Below are positions 28,307 through 36,902 of a DNA stretch of 64,000 nucleotides, piece by piece. The notes beneath the pieces were generated by a model. It saw only the letters and a program-made list of their open reading frames with translations, had not been told where the DNA came from and made no database searches. Location of the stretch: assembly GCA_963821925.1 (NCBI GenBank), contig CAWGFO010000002.1, forward strand, positions 434,001 through 498,000. The letters are read 5' to 3'. A program made the translations under genes and the position numbers. Position 1 is the stretch's first letter; each line of letters begins with the position of its first letter. Source of the stretch: JAOUEA01 sp963821925. Its GTDB lineage: Bacteria; Actinomycetota; UBA4738; HRBIN12.

Positions 28307-29656
28307 TCAGCTCACCACCCGATAGAGGCGCCAGCGCCCCGGGACGCCCTTCAGGTCGTGCTCCCCGGCGTCCTCGAACTCGAGACCCGAGCCAGCAGTG
28401 AGGTCCTTCACCGTTTGTGACACGAGCACCTCCGACGCGCCGGCGCGGGCCGCTACCCGGGCGCCGATGTTGACCGCGATGCCCCCGATCTTGTCGCCGA
28501 TCTGTTCGCATTCGCCGGTGTGGAGGCCCGCTCGGACCTCGATGCCGAGATCGTGGACCGTTTCGATGATCGCCTGTGCACATCGGATCCCCCGCCCGGG
28601 ACCATCGAACGTCGCGAAGAATCCGTCGCCGGCCGTGTCGATCTCGCGTCCCCGGAACCGCGCCAACTGACCACGCACGCGGGCGTGATGCGCCTCGACC
28701 AGGTCCTTCCACGCACGATCTCCCATCCGAGCCCCGGCCTCGGTCGAGCCGACGATGTCGGTGAACAGCACGGTCGCGAGGAAGCGCTCCAGCGCCGCCT
28801 CCTGATGCTGGAACTCGCCGACGAACCGTTCGATCTCCTCCAGCATCGTGTCGTACTCGGCGACCCAGAAGAAGTGCTCGTCGCCGGGGAGCTCGACGAT
28901 CCGGGCGCCCGCGATCTGCGAGGCGAGCCCGCGCATCCGCGCGACGGGGAACTCCACGTCCTCGGTCTTGGCGATCACCAGGGTCGGGACGTGGATCGCG
29001 GGGAGCGCGTGGCTCACGTCGATCTCCCGGTTCATCCTCGCCAGGGCGATCGCGGCTCCGGGGCTCGCCGCCCGCCGGAGGTACGAGGCGAGCCACGTCG
29101 CGAGTCGCTCGTCGTCGGCGTGGCTCGGCGCGCCCCACGAGGCGATCTCGAGGCGCGCGTGCTCGATCGTTCCCCAGTGCTCGTCGATGTACTCGAGGTA
29201 CTCGTCACCCTCGGCGACCATCGGATCGTCCGTCTCCAACGACGTGTAATCCGGATCGGTGCCGTAGAGCACCAACGCGATCGTCCTCTCGGGGTACGTC
29301 GCGGCGAACAGCATCGCCATCGGGCCGCCTTCCGAGACCCCGAACACCACCGCACGCTCCGACCCCGCCGCGTCCATCACGGCGCGCACGTCGTCCATGC
29401 GCGTCTCCATCGATGGCAGCTGGGACTCGGGGACCCGGTCCGAGAGCCCCATGCCGCGCTTGTCGAACAGGATCAGTCGGCTGAAGGATGAGAGCCTCGA
29501 GAGGAACCGAGCCAGATCCGGCTCCTCCCACATCGCCTCGACGTTGCTGGTCCAGCCCATCACCCACACGAGGTCCACCGGTCCGTCGCCGACGACCTGG
29601 TAGGCGATGTGCACCCCGTCGGCGGTCTTGGCGAACCTCGTGTCGGGGGACTTCAT
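28307..29656 (-). CDS. Alpha/beta-hydrolase-class III cyclase fusion with intact hydrolase nucleophile
   Basis: A 449-residue protein. Residues 1-285 form an alpha/beta hydrolase with oxyanion region, nucleophile Ser108 in GVSEGG, acid candidate D233 and His261 (DEHFFW). Residues 290-449 form a class III cyclase domain with D300 (FTDIV), D344 (AGDGF), Asn396 and Arg400 (NIGAR) all present. This makes it the most canonical of the four clustered cyclases. Its ATG overlaps the stop of the upstream paralogue (ATGA). Hydrolase-cyclase fusions are known in mycobacteria and relatives; the hydrolase may bind or cleave a ligand that controls the cyclase. That control is inference. Confidence 0.85.
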   Translation of the reverse strand: MKSPDTRFAKTADGVHIAYQVVGDGPVDLVWVMGWTSNVEAMWEEPDLARFLSRLSSFSRLILFDKRGMGLSDRVPESQLPSMETRMDDVRAVMDAAGSERAVVFGVSEGGPMAMLFAATYPERTIALVLYGTDPDYTSLETDDPMVAEGDEYLEYIDEHWGTIEHARLEIASWGAPSHADDERLATWLASYLRRAASPGAAIALARMNREIDVSHALPAIHVPTLVIAKTEDVEFPVARMRGLASQIAGARIVELPGDEHFFWVAEYDTMLEEIERFVGEFQHQEAALERFLATVLFTDIVGSTEAGARMGDRAWKDLVEAHHARVRGQLARFRGREIDTAGDGFFATFDGPGRGIRCAQAIIETVHDLGIEVRAGLHTGECEQIGDKIGGIAVNIGARVAARAGASEVLVSQTVKDLTAGSGLEFEDAGEHDLKGVPGRWRLYRVVS

Positions 29657-30996
29657 GACGCCACCCGGTACAGGCGCCACCGGTCGGGGACGCCCTTCAA
29701 CTCGTGCTCGCCGGCATCGTCGAACGTGAGGCCGGACCCTGCGACCAGATCCTTCACGGTCTGGGAGACGACGACCTGCGACGGCCCCGCTCGGGAAGCG
29801 ACCCGGGCGCCGATCGACACCGTGAGGCCGCCGCACTTCGAGTCGATCACCTCGCACTCACCGGTGTGGATCCCCGCGCGCACCTCGATCCCCAGGTCGC
29901 GGACCCGCTTGCCGATCTCGAGGGCGCACCGGATCGCGCGCGCGGGCCCGTCGAAGGTCGCGTAGAAGCCGTCACCGGCCGTGTCGTTCTCGATGCCGCG
30001 CCAGCGTGCGAGCGACTCGCGCACCACCGCGTGGTGACCGAGCACGAGCTCCTTCCACGCCCGGTCACCGATCTCGGCCTGGGTCCGGGTGGAATCCACG
30101 ATGTCGGTGAACAGGACCGTCGACAGGATCGTGTCCATGCCCGCCCGCAACGGCTCCACGCCTACCCACCGGCGGATCGCATCGACGAGGGCATCCTGCT
30201 CTTCCCATTGATCGATCGACGTTCCCGCGAAGAGCTCGACGGTCGCGTTCGGCATCATCGACGCGATGTACCGCGCCTCGTCGGGGTGCGCGCGGCGGCT
30301 CATCAGCAGCGCGGGCACGGTCACCGCCGGCAGCACCGCGCGCACGTCGGTGTCACGCCATACCCGGTTGAGCGCGAGCCCGACGTCGGGTGTCCCCGTG
30401 TGTCGGCTGATCTTCGCCACGAACGCCCGCATCGCCGGGTCGAGATCGTGCTCGGCGTGCGCCTCCGTTTCCGCCTCGAAGAACAAGCGGGCGTAGTCGA
30501 GCGTGCCCCATGCCGCCCGGGTGGCTTCCTCGGACCGTTCCAGATACTCGTCGGGGGCTCCCCAGGGATAGTCGCTCGTCGCGGTGGCGCGTGCGTTCGG
30601 CTCCCACCACACGATCGAGCTGACGCGCTCGGGATCCGTGCTCGCGAACAACACGTTCGGCGCGCCGCCCTCGATGTGTCCTCCGAGCACCACGCGTTCG
30701 GACCCGATCGTGTCGAGGACGCACCGGAGATCCTGCACGCGGGTCTCCAGGTCGGGGATCGGCACGTTCCTGCTGGAGAGCCCGGTGCCGCGTCGGTCGT
30801 GGAGGATCAGCCGTGTGAAGGAGGACAGTTCACGCCACCAGGACGAATAGCGATGCTGCTCCCAGACGATGTCGACGTTGCCGAAGAAGTCGAACTGCCA
30901 GACGAGGTCGACCGGACCGTCGCCCACCACCTGATACGCGATGTAGGCCCCATCGGGGGTCGTCGCGTAGCGGGTCTCGGGCGTGGTCACGCTCAC
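29653..30996 (-). CDS. Pseudo-alpha/beta-hydrolase-class III cyclase fusion (nucleophile Ser replaced by Ile)
   Basis: A 447-residue paralogue of its neighbours. The hydrolase-fold domain is complete in length, but the nucleophile elbow reads GHIEGG, with Ile108 where serine should be, and no clear catalytic His follows (GTSIDQWEE). The cyclase domain keeps FTDIVDST and AGDGFYATFD metal aspartates; the transition-state Asn is Ser (SIGAR). It starts at GTG 30996, overlapping the stop of the upstream paralogue; GTG 30990 is an alternative. It ends in an ATGA overlap with the next gene. A ligand-sensing rather than catalytic hydrolase domain is the simplest reading. Confidence 0.82.
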   Translation of the reverse strand: MSVTTPETRYATTPDGAYIAYQVVGDGPVDLVWQFDFFGNVDIVWEQHRYSSWWRELSSFTRLILHDRRGTGLSSRNVPIPDLETRVQDLRCVLDTIGSERVVLGGHIEGGAPNVLFASTDPERVSSIVWWEPNARATATSDYPWGAPDEYLERSEEATRAAWGTLDYARLFFEAETEAHAEHDLDPAMRAFVAKISRHTGTPDVGLALNRVWRDTDVRAVLPAVTVPALLMSRRAHPDEARYIASMMPNATVELFAGTSIDQWEEQDALVDAIRRWVGVEPLRAGMDTILSTVLFTDIVDSTRTQAEIGDRAWKELVLGHHAVVRESLARWRGIENDTAGDGFYATFDGPARAIRCALEIGKRVRDLGIEVRAGIHTGECEVIDSKCGGLTVSIGARVASRAGPSQVVVSQTVKDLVAGSGLTFDDAGEHELKGVPDRWRLYRVAS

Positions 30997-32334
30997 TCGC
31001 TCACCACCCGGTAGAGGCGCCACCGGTCGGGGACGCCCTTTGAGCTCGTGCTCGCCGACGTCCTCGAAGGAGAGCCCGGACCCCGCGACGAGGTCCTTCA
31101 CGGTCTGCGAGACGAGGACCTCCGACGGCCCGGCGTAGCCGGCCACGCGGGCGCCGATCGAGACGGTGAGCCCACCCAGCTTCGCATCGATGACCTCGCA
31201 CTCGCCCGTGTGGATCCCGGCGCGGATCTCGATCCCGAGGTCGCGAACACCGTCACGCACGTCTTGCGCGCATCGGATCGCTCGCGCGGGTCCGTCGAAG
31301 GTCGCATAGAACCCGTCACCCGCCGTGTCGTTCTCGACCCCGCGCCACCGTGACAGGGCCCCTCGGACCAACGCGTGGTGCTTGAGCACCAGATCCCTCC
31401 ACGCCCGATCGCCGGCCTCGGCTTGGAGCTTCGTCGAGTCGACGATGTCGGTGAAGAGCACGGTGGACAGGATCGTCTCGAGCTCGGGGTGGGGGACCTC
31501 GGCCCCCAGGAACGTCCGGACCGCCTGGACCACGTGGTCCAGCCCGGAAGTCAGCACCACGCCGGGCAGCACGGCTGTCAGGGCGCTCGGGATCCGGGAC
31601 GCGATGTACTCCATCTCTTCGATCCCTCGGGCGTCCCCTTCGTGCTGGATCAGGAGCGACGGCGCCTGGATCGCCGGCAGGAGCTCGCGGACGTCGGTCT
31701 CGTACCACACCCGGTCCATCGAGGCAGCGACGTCCGGTGTGGCGGTCTGACGACTCAACAGGTCGAGCCAGACGAGGTCGACGGCCAGGCCCTCGCCCTC
31801 GGCGCCGGCAGGGTTGTTCGTTTCCAGGAACGCGCGGCCGAATCCCGGCGTGCCCCACAGCTCGAGGGCGCGTCGATTCCGCTCGTGGTGCACCGGCCCG
31901 ACACCCCACGGGTAGTCAGGAGCCCACAGTTGCCGTGCCTGCGGGCCGTACCAGATGAAGGAGCTGACCCGGCTCGGATCCGTGGCCGCGAGCATCGCTC
32001 CTGGAGCGCCGCCCTCGAGCATGCCGAGGATCGCCGGACGATCGGATCCCACCGCGTCCAGCACGGCGCGGAGGTCGTCCACCCTCGTCTCGAGGTTGGG
32101 AGCGTCGACGTTGCGGCTCGACAACCCGGTCGCTCTGCGGTCGTGGAGGATCAGCCGGGTCGACTCGGCGAGCCCGCGGAACAGGGGGCCGAAGGCGGGT
32201 TCCTGCCAGAGCACGTCGAGGTTCCCGAAGACGTCCAACAGACACGCGAGGTCGACGGGTCCATCGCCGACCACCTGATAGGCGATATAGCAGCCGTCAG
32301 TGGTTCGCGCGTAGCGGGTCTCGTGGAGCTCCAC
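30993..32334 (-). CDS. Pseudo-alpha/beta-hydrolase-class III cyclase fusion (nucleophile Ser replaced by Leu; one frameshift)
   Basis: First gene of the leftward cyclase cluster, about 446 residues. The hydrolase nucleophile elbow is GMLEGG, Leu106 replacing serine; a His remains in GLDHVV. The cyclase domain has both metal aspartates (FTDIVDST and AGDGFYATFD); the transition-state Asn is Ser. One extra A near 31039 shifts the last dozen codons; repair gives VPDRWRLYRVVSE and a stop overlapping the next GTG. GTG 32334 is preceded by GGAGG at good spacing. It diverges from the mutase B12-subunit gene over 75 bp. It is closest to the next paralogue, so a recent tandem duplication is likely. Confidence 0.82.
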
Positions 32335-32394
32335 GTGGGCATCCTCCGCCGCACCGATTGGAGCCGCAACCCGGGCCCGCGGAGCCCGCTTCGC

Positions 32395-32400
32395 TAGACT
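32395..32400 (+). promoter_or_regulatory. Leaderless -10 element of the B12-binding subunit gene
   Basis: TAGACT, nine bases, then ATG at 32410. There is no ribosome-binding site. Confidence 0.5.
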
Positions 32401-32409
32401 GCCCGGGCC

Positions 32410-32802
32410 ATGGCCGGGACGCATCGCGTCATCGTCGCGAAGCCGGGCCTCGACGGGCACGACCGCGGGGCCAAGGTGGTCGCGCGTGCCCTGCGCGACG
32501 CCGGGTTCGAGGTGATCTACACGGGCCTGCACCAGACCCCCGAGCAGATCGCCGAGACCGCGATCCAGGAGGACGCCGACGCGGTCGGGCTCTCGAGTCA
32601 TTCGGGCGCGCACATGACGTTGTTCCCGAAGGTCGTGGCGGCCCTGCGCGAACGCGGCGCGGACGACATCCTGGTCTTCGCGGGCGGGATCATCCCGGCC
32701 GGCGACATCCCGGCGCTGGAAGCGGCGGGCATCGAGAAGGTCTTCACCCCCGGCGCGTCCACCGGCGACATCGCCGCGTGGCTCAGCGACCGGCTCTCCT
32801 GA
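32410..32802 (+). CDS. Cobalamin-binding (small) subunit of methylmalonyl-CoA mutase
   Basis: A 130-residue stand-alone B12-binding domain. GLDGHDRG supplies the D-x-H-x-x-G base-off cobalamin motif (D15, H17, G20); SSHSGAH and FAGGII complete the nucleotide-tail pocket. Such small subunits partner with a separate catalytic subunit of about 530-560 residues; the only candidate here is at 54155-55741, 21 kb away. Together they would isomerise (R)-methylmalonyl-CoA to succinyl-CoA. The gene lies just upstream of sucC, whose enzyme uses succinyl-CoA, with a 16-bp gap, so co-transcription with sucCD is likely. Other acyl-CoA mutase pairings are possible. Confidence 0.88.
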   Translation: MAGTHRVIVAKPGLDGHDRGAKVVARALRDAGFEVIYTGLHQTPEQIAETAIQEDADAVGLSSHSGAHMTLFPKVVAALRERGADDILVFAGGIIPAGDIPALEAAGIEKVFTPGASTGDIAAWLSDRLS

Positions 32803-32818
32803 AGGGACGCATCCACAC

Positions 32819-33976
32819 GTGGATCTCTACGAGCACCAAGGCAAGGAGCTCTTCCGGGCGCAGGGGATCGCCACCCCCCGCGGGATCGTGGCCACTACGC
32901 CCGACGAGGCGTCGGCTGCGACCGCCGAGCTCGGCGGGAAGTCCGTCGTGAAGGTGCAGGTCCAGGTCGGCGGCCGCGGCAAGGGCGGCGGGGTCGTGCT
33001 CGTCGACTCACCCGAGCGAGCGGCCGAGGAAGCCGCGCGGATGCTCGGATCGGACTTCAAGGGCCACCAGGTCACGCAGGTGCTCTGCGAGGAGCTGCTT
33101 CCGATCGCGCAGGAGTTCTACACGTCGATCCTGCTCGACCGGTCGACCGGCGACTACCTCGCGATGATGACCGCCGAGGGCGGCATGGACATCGAGGAGC
33201 TCGCGCGCACACGCCCCGAGGCGCTCCGGCGGGTCCAGGTCGACGCGATGCTCGGGATGCGGGCGTTCCACGTGCGGGAGCTGACCGGGTGCCTGCCGGT
33301 CGAGGCACGTGAGGGCGCCGGCGACGTGCTCCGCCGGATGTACGTGCTGCTCCAGGAGCGGGACGCGACCCTCGTCGAGGTGAACCCCCTCGTGCTGCTC
33401 GAGGACGGCCGCGTGGTCGCGCTCGACGCCAAGGTCACCGTCGACGACAACGCGCTCTTCCGCCACGAGGACATCGACGCGATGAAGGCCGCGTTCCCGA
33501 TCGACCCCGTGCAGGCACGGGCGAACGAGAAGGGCCTGCAGTACGTGAAGCTCGACGGGAACGTCGGCATCATCGGGAACGGCGCCGGGCTCGTGATGTC
33601 GACGCTCGACGTGGTCGCGCAGGCCGGCGCTCATGCGGCGAACTTCCTGGACGTCGGGGGCGGCGCGAGCGCCGACCAGATGGCGACCTCCCTCGAGGTA
33701 GTGCTGAGTGATCCGGCGGTCAGGGCCGTGTTCATCAACATCTTCGGGGGGATCACGAGGTGCGACCTGGTCGCCGAAGGCGTGCTGGGCGCGCTGGAGC
33801 GCGTCGACGCGCAGGTTCCGCTGGTCGTCAGGCTCGACGGCACGAACGCCGAGGAGGGGCGCCGGATCCTGGCCGAGGCCGCGCACCCGCGGATCGTGCC
33901 AGCGGCGACGATGCTGGAGGCCGCGGAGCGAGCCGCCGCCTTCGCGAACGGCCCCGATGAAGGAGCGGCGGCATGA
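32819..33976 (+). CDS. sucC: Succinyl-CoA ligase beta subunit
   Basis: ADP-forming (or GDP-forming) subunit of the TCA enzyme that interconverts succinyl-CoA and succinate with substrate-level phosphorylation. The 385-residue protein has the ATP-grasp N-terminus (MDLYEHQGKELFRAQGI), VEVNPLVL, and the C-terminal NIFGGITRCDLVAEG region. GTG at 32819 is preceded by GAAGGGA. It overlaps sucD by four bases (ATGA). Metabolically it links the mutase subunit upstream with the sdh genes at 49-53 kb. Confidence 0.97.
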   Translation: MDLYEHQGKELFRAQGIATPRGIVATTPDEASAATAELGGKSVVKVQVQVGGRGKGGGVVLVDSPERAAEEAARMLGSDFKGHQVTQVLCEELLPIAQEFYTSILLDRSTGDYLAMMTAEGGMDIEELARTRPEALRRVQVDAMLGMRAFHVRELTGCLPVEAREGAGDVLRRMYVLLQERDATLVEVNPLVLLEDGRVVALDAKVTVDDNALFRHEDIDAMKAAFPIDPVQARANEKGLQYVKLDGNVGIIGNGAGLVMSTLDVVAQAGAHAANFLDVGGGASADQMATSLEVVLSDPAVRAVFINIFGGITRCDLVAEGVLGALERVDAQVPLVVRLDGTNAEEGRRILAEAAHPRIVPAATMLEAAERAAAFANGPDEGAAA

Positions 33977-34842
33977 GCATCCTGGTCAGCGCCGACACCC
34001 GACTCGTGGTCCAGGGCCTCACCGGGAAGGAAGGAACGTTCCACACGCTGCGGAACCGCGCGTACGGCACGCAGGTGGTGGCGGGAGTGACCCCCGGCAA
34101 GGCGGGCCAGGACGTAGAGGGCATCCCGGTCTATGACACGGTCGCCGACGTCGTGCGCGAGGCCGGCGCGAACACGTCGATGATCTTCGTGCCGCCGCGG
34201 TTCGCGGCCGAGGCGATCCTGGAATCGGCCGACGCGGGCATCGACCTCGTCGTGTGCATCACCGAGGGCATCCCGGTCAAGGACATGGCGCACGTGCACA
34301 GCTACCTGAAGGGGCGCGACACGACGCTGATCGGCCCGAACTGCCCGGGCGCGATCTCCCCCGGCGTGGCCAACGTCGGGATCATCCCGCCCGAGGTGTG
34401 CCTGCCGGGCCGGGTCGGGTTCGTGAGCCGATCGGGGACGCTCGTGTATCAGATCGTGCACGAGCTCACGCAGCGAGGGATCGGTCAGTCGACCTGCGTC
34501 GGCATGGGTGGCGACCCCGTGCACGGGATCGGGTTCATCGAGGCGCTCGCGGCGTTCGAGGCCGATCCCGAGACCGATCTGATGATCATGACCGGCGAGA
34601 TCGGCGGGGACGACGAGGAGCGGGCGGCCGCCTACATCGCGGCGCAGGTCTCGAAGCCCGTCGTGGCCTACATCGCGGGGTTCGAGGCGCCGCCGGGCAA
34701 GCGCATGGGCCACGCCGGCGCGATCGTGACCGGCTCCCAGGGCACCGCGGCCGCGAAGGCCGAGGCCCTCGAGGCGAACGGCGTCCGGGTGGCGCGCACC
34801 CCGAGCCAGGTGGCCGAGCTCGTGCAGGACGCCCTGGCGTGA
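33973..34842 (+). CDS. sucD: Succinyl-CoA ligase alpha subunit
   Basis: A 289-residue subunit with the CoA-binding Rossmann domain (LVVQGLTGKEGTFH), the GPNCPGAISP segment and the phosphohistidine loop in GFEAPPGKRMGHAGAIV. It starts inside the sucC stop (ATGA) and its own stop overlaps the GTG of the following membrane-protein gene. Length and motifs are standard. Confidence 0.97.
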   Translation: MSILVSADTRLVVQGLTGKEGTFHTLRNRAYGTQVVAGVTPGKAGQDVEGIPVYDTVADVVREAGANTSMIFVPPRFAAEAILESADAGIDLVVCITEGIPVKDMAHVHSYLKGRDTTLIGPNCPGAISPGVANVGIIPPEVCLPGRVGFVSRSGTLVYQIVHELTQRGIGQSTCVGMGGDPVHGIGFIEALAAFEADPETDLMIMTGEIGGDDEERAAAYIAAQVSKPVVAYIAGFEAPPGKRMGHAGAIVTGSQGTAAAKAEALEANGVRVARTPSQVAELVQDALA

Positions 34843-36005
34843 CCGACGACGCGGGTCGAGCGCGCGGCCCGCTCGTGACCGCGCTCGCGCGCGGCGCGCT
34901 CGCGTTCGCCTGGGTCGCGCTCGCGGGGCAGGCGATCGCGTTCGCCGTGTATGCCGTCTCCGGGCTCTACCGGCCGTGGTCGTGGGTGAAGATCGGCCTG
35001 CTCTACGTGCTGTCGTTCTGCGGTGTGGCGGTCGACGTGACGGCCCCCGCGCTCGGTTCGGCGCCGGTCCGTGTCCGCCTCGTGCTGATGCTGGGCACGG
35101 GGCTGGTCGTGTGGGTGGCCTTCCGCGCGGGCGCCGCGGTGGTCCGGTCGGCTCGGGCGGAACGGGTGGGCGCCGCCGCCGTGTGGGGCGCCGCGCCGGC
35201 CGTGTCGTTCGCCGCGCTCGCGGGCCTCGGGTCGCTGCTCGTGTCGCTGCGGTTCCCCGACAACGGCATCGAACGCCTGAGGCCGGTGACCTGGGAGTCC
35301 TTCCTGCTCCCGCTCGTCCTGGTCGCCGCGGCGGGGGCGGTGGGCGGCGTGGCGGCGGCCGTCCGCGGCCGGCCGACGCGCCTGACCGAGGCGACCGCCG
35401 GAGGATGGCGGATGTTCGTGGCGGCCCTCCTGCTCGCGTTCGCCGGCGTGCTCGTGCTGGCCGCGATCGAACCGGGAGTGACGAGCGCCTACGCGCGCGG
35501 CCTGCGGGGGATGGGATCGGGCGGCGACGTGCTGTTCGGCCATCACCTGCTGCTGCTCCCGAACCAGTCGATCGACGTCCTCGCGCCCTCGATGGGTGGG
35601 GCCACGGAGCTCGAGGTCAACGGAGGCGTGACCAGGCTGACGGTCGGCGGGATCTCCCCCGGCGAGGGCATCGGGCTGCTGGCGGACTGGGGTCCGGAAG
35701 GCGTGGACTTCCCCCCCGGCTACCTCCTCTTCCTCGCGGTGCCGGCGATCGCCACGGTGATGGGTGGGCGCAGGGCAGCGGAGGATGCGGTGTCTCGCCG
35801 GGAGCGTGCGATCCGGGGCGCGATCGCCGGGATCGTGTTCGCCGCACTCGTGGCCGTGGGCACGGCGATGGCCACGATCGTCGTGTCGGGCTCCACGGAG
35901 TGGCAGGGACGGCTCGGTCCCGCGCTGCCCTCGACCGCGTTGCTCGCCCTCGCCTGGGGCGTCGTCGGCGGGACCGCGGCCGCCCTGCTGCCGCGCCAGC
36001 GCTAG
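34839..36005 (+). CDS. Polytopic membrane protein in the sucD-purN position (DUF6350/PerM-like)
   Basis: A 388-residue protein with about nine hydrophobic helices (for example ALAFAWVALAGQAIAFAVY and LLPLVLVAAAGAVGG). It has no strong motif. Its position, between sucCD and purN-purH, is the place occupied in streptomycetes and relatives by DUF6350 membrane proteins, which is the main reason for the call. GTG at 34839 overlaps the sucD stop, so it is co-translated. Its stop overlaps a convergent gene by four bases. Function unknown; a cell-division link has been suggested for DUF6350 but is not testable from the sequence. Confidence 0.65.
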   Translation: MTDDAGRARGPLVTALARGALAFAWVALAGQAIAFAVYAVSGLYRPWSWVKIGLLYVLSFCGVAVDVTAPALGSAPVRVRLVLMLGTGLVVWVAFRAGAAVVRSARAERVGAAAVWGAAPAVSFAALAGLGSLLVSLRFPDNGIERLRPVTWESFLLPLVLVAAAGAVGGVAAAVRGRPTRLTEATAGGWRMFVAALLLAFAGVLVLAAIEPGVTSAYARGLRGMGSGGDVLFGHHLLLLPNQSIDVLAPSMGGATELEVNGGVTRLTVGGISPGEGIGLLADWGPEGVDFPPGYLLFLAVPAIATVMGGRRAAEDAVSRRERAIRGAIAGIVFAALVAVGTAMATIVVSGSTEWQGRLGPALPSTALLALAWGVVGGTAAALLPRQR

Positions 36006-36805
36006 GCGGTCGGCGCGGGATCGCCGCCCGACTGGTTGCCCAGGCTCACCTCGGCATAGTGCTGCTCGATCGACGTGTAGCGCCGCCAGGCCGCGGCCCA
36101 GCCGGCGTCGTCGCGGGCGAACTTCTCGATCGGCGTCTGCGGCGCCTGTCGGTCCCAGATCCCGAAGAACGTCCGGCCGTACCCGAGCAGGTACCGCTGG
36201 CCCGAGTGCGTGTACTGCAGCACGTCGTTGTCGACGGCGGAATCCATCTGGGGGCTCGTGGGCGCCGGGGCCGCGTCGCCGCCGCCCTGGGGTACCGCGA
36301 CGTGGTTCGGCTCGAGCGTGGCGAACCGGGTCCAGGCCATGCGCCAGCCTTCGTCGGTGCGCGCGAATCGCTCCATCGGGACCGTCGGCGCCTGACGGTC
36401 CCAGATCCCGAAGAATTCAGCCCCGTACCCCAGCACGTAGCGGTAGCCCGAGTGCGTGTAGCGGACGTTCGTCGGTTCGGACGTACCGGCGGGAGCGGCC
36501 ATGGGGGCCGTCGTGGCCGCCGCGGGTGTCGGCGTGACATCGGTCATGGAGGCGGTCTCGGCGGGGGAGGGTTCCTCGGCAGCGGCAACGGCCGGCTCCT
36601 CGGCGGCAGGACCCGGCTCCTCGGCCGCGGGCTCGTCCGATGGCTCCGGCTCCGGCGTCGACGTCTCGGGCTCGTTCGTCGTCGCGTCCTCGGCGGGTGT
36701 CGGCGACGACGCCGTGGGGGGCGGCACGGTGAGGTCGCTCTGGCAGTAGCGGCATTTGATCGCGGCGTCCTGGATCTCTTCCGCGCAGTAGGGGCAGGTC
36801 TTCAC
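36002..36805 (-). CDS. Zinc-ribbon protein with a duplicated aromatic module
   Basis: A 267-residue protein. An N-terminal zinc ribbon (CPYCAEEI and CRYC) is followed by a long Pro/Glu/Ala-rich linker (about 25-110) and then two copies of a 50-residue module starting YTHSGYRYVLGYG and YTHSGQRYLLGYG. Both share FFGIWDRQAP, FAR, GW and AW positions. I do not recognise the module. There is no signal peptide or membrane helix. The GTG start at 36805 follows GGAAGGA. It is tail-to-tail with the DUF6350-like gene, and a strong hairpin lies upstream, separating it from the next leftward gene. The modules look like ligand or protein-binding domains. Confidence 0.7.
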   Translation of the reverse strand: MKTCPYCAEEIQDAAIKCRYCQSDLTVPPPTASSPTPAEDATTNEPETSTPEPEPSDEPAAEEPGPAAEEPAVAAAEEPSPAETASMTDVTPTPAAATTAPMAAPAGTSEPTNVRYTHSGYRYVLGYGAEFFGIWDRQAPTVPMERFARTDEGWRMAWTRFATLEPNHVAVPQGGGDAAPAPTSPQMDSAVDNDVLQYTHSGQRYLLGYGRTFFGIWDRQAPQTPIEKFARDDAGWAAAWRRYTSIEQHYAEVSLGNQSGGDPAPTA

Positions 36806-36858
36806 GGGTCGTCCTTCCGCTCCGGTGCGTCCCTAGGCTAGCGGAACCCGGGCACGCA

Positions 36859-36885
36859 CGAGGCCCGGCCGAAGGCCGGGCCTCG
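36859..36885 (-). terminator. 12-bp hairpin between two leftward genes
   Basis: CGAGGCCCGGCC (36859-36870) pairs perfectly with GGCCGGGCCTCG (36874-36885) across a GAA loop. It lies 18 bp past the stop of the gene ending at 36903 and is probably its terminator. There is no U-tract. Confidence 0.65.
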
Positions 36886-36902
36886 TGGACGATCCGGTGG
36901 AG

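Noticed and set aside
28417..28432. Second CRP-like half-site (TGTGA followed by CACC)
   Set aside because: It lies inside a cyclase coding region, and the right half does not match TCACA.
29653..32613. A single 986-residue double hydrolase-cyclase protein
   Set aside because: The fusion exists only because one extra A near 31039 joins two genes. Repair restores the conserved RWRLYRVVSE end, a stop and an overlapping GTG start for the next gene.
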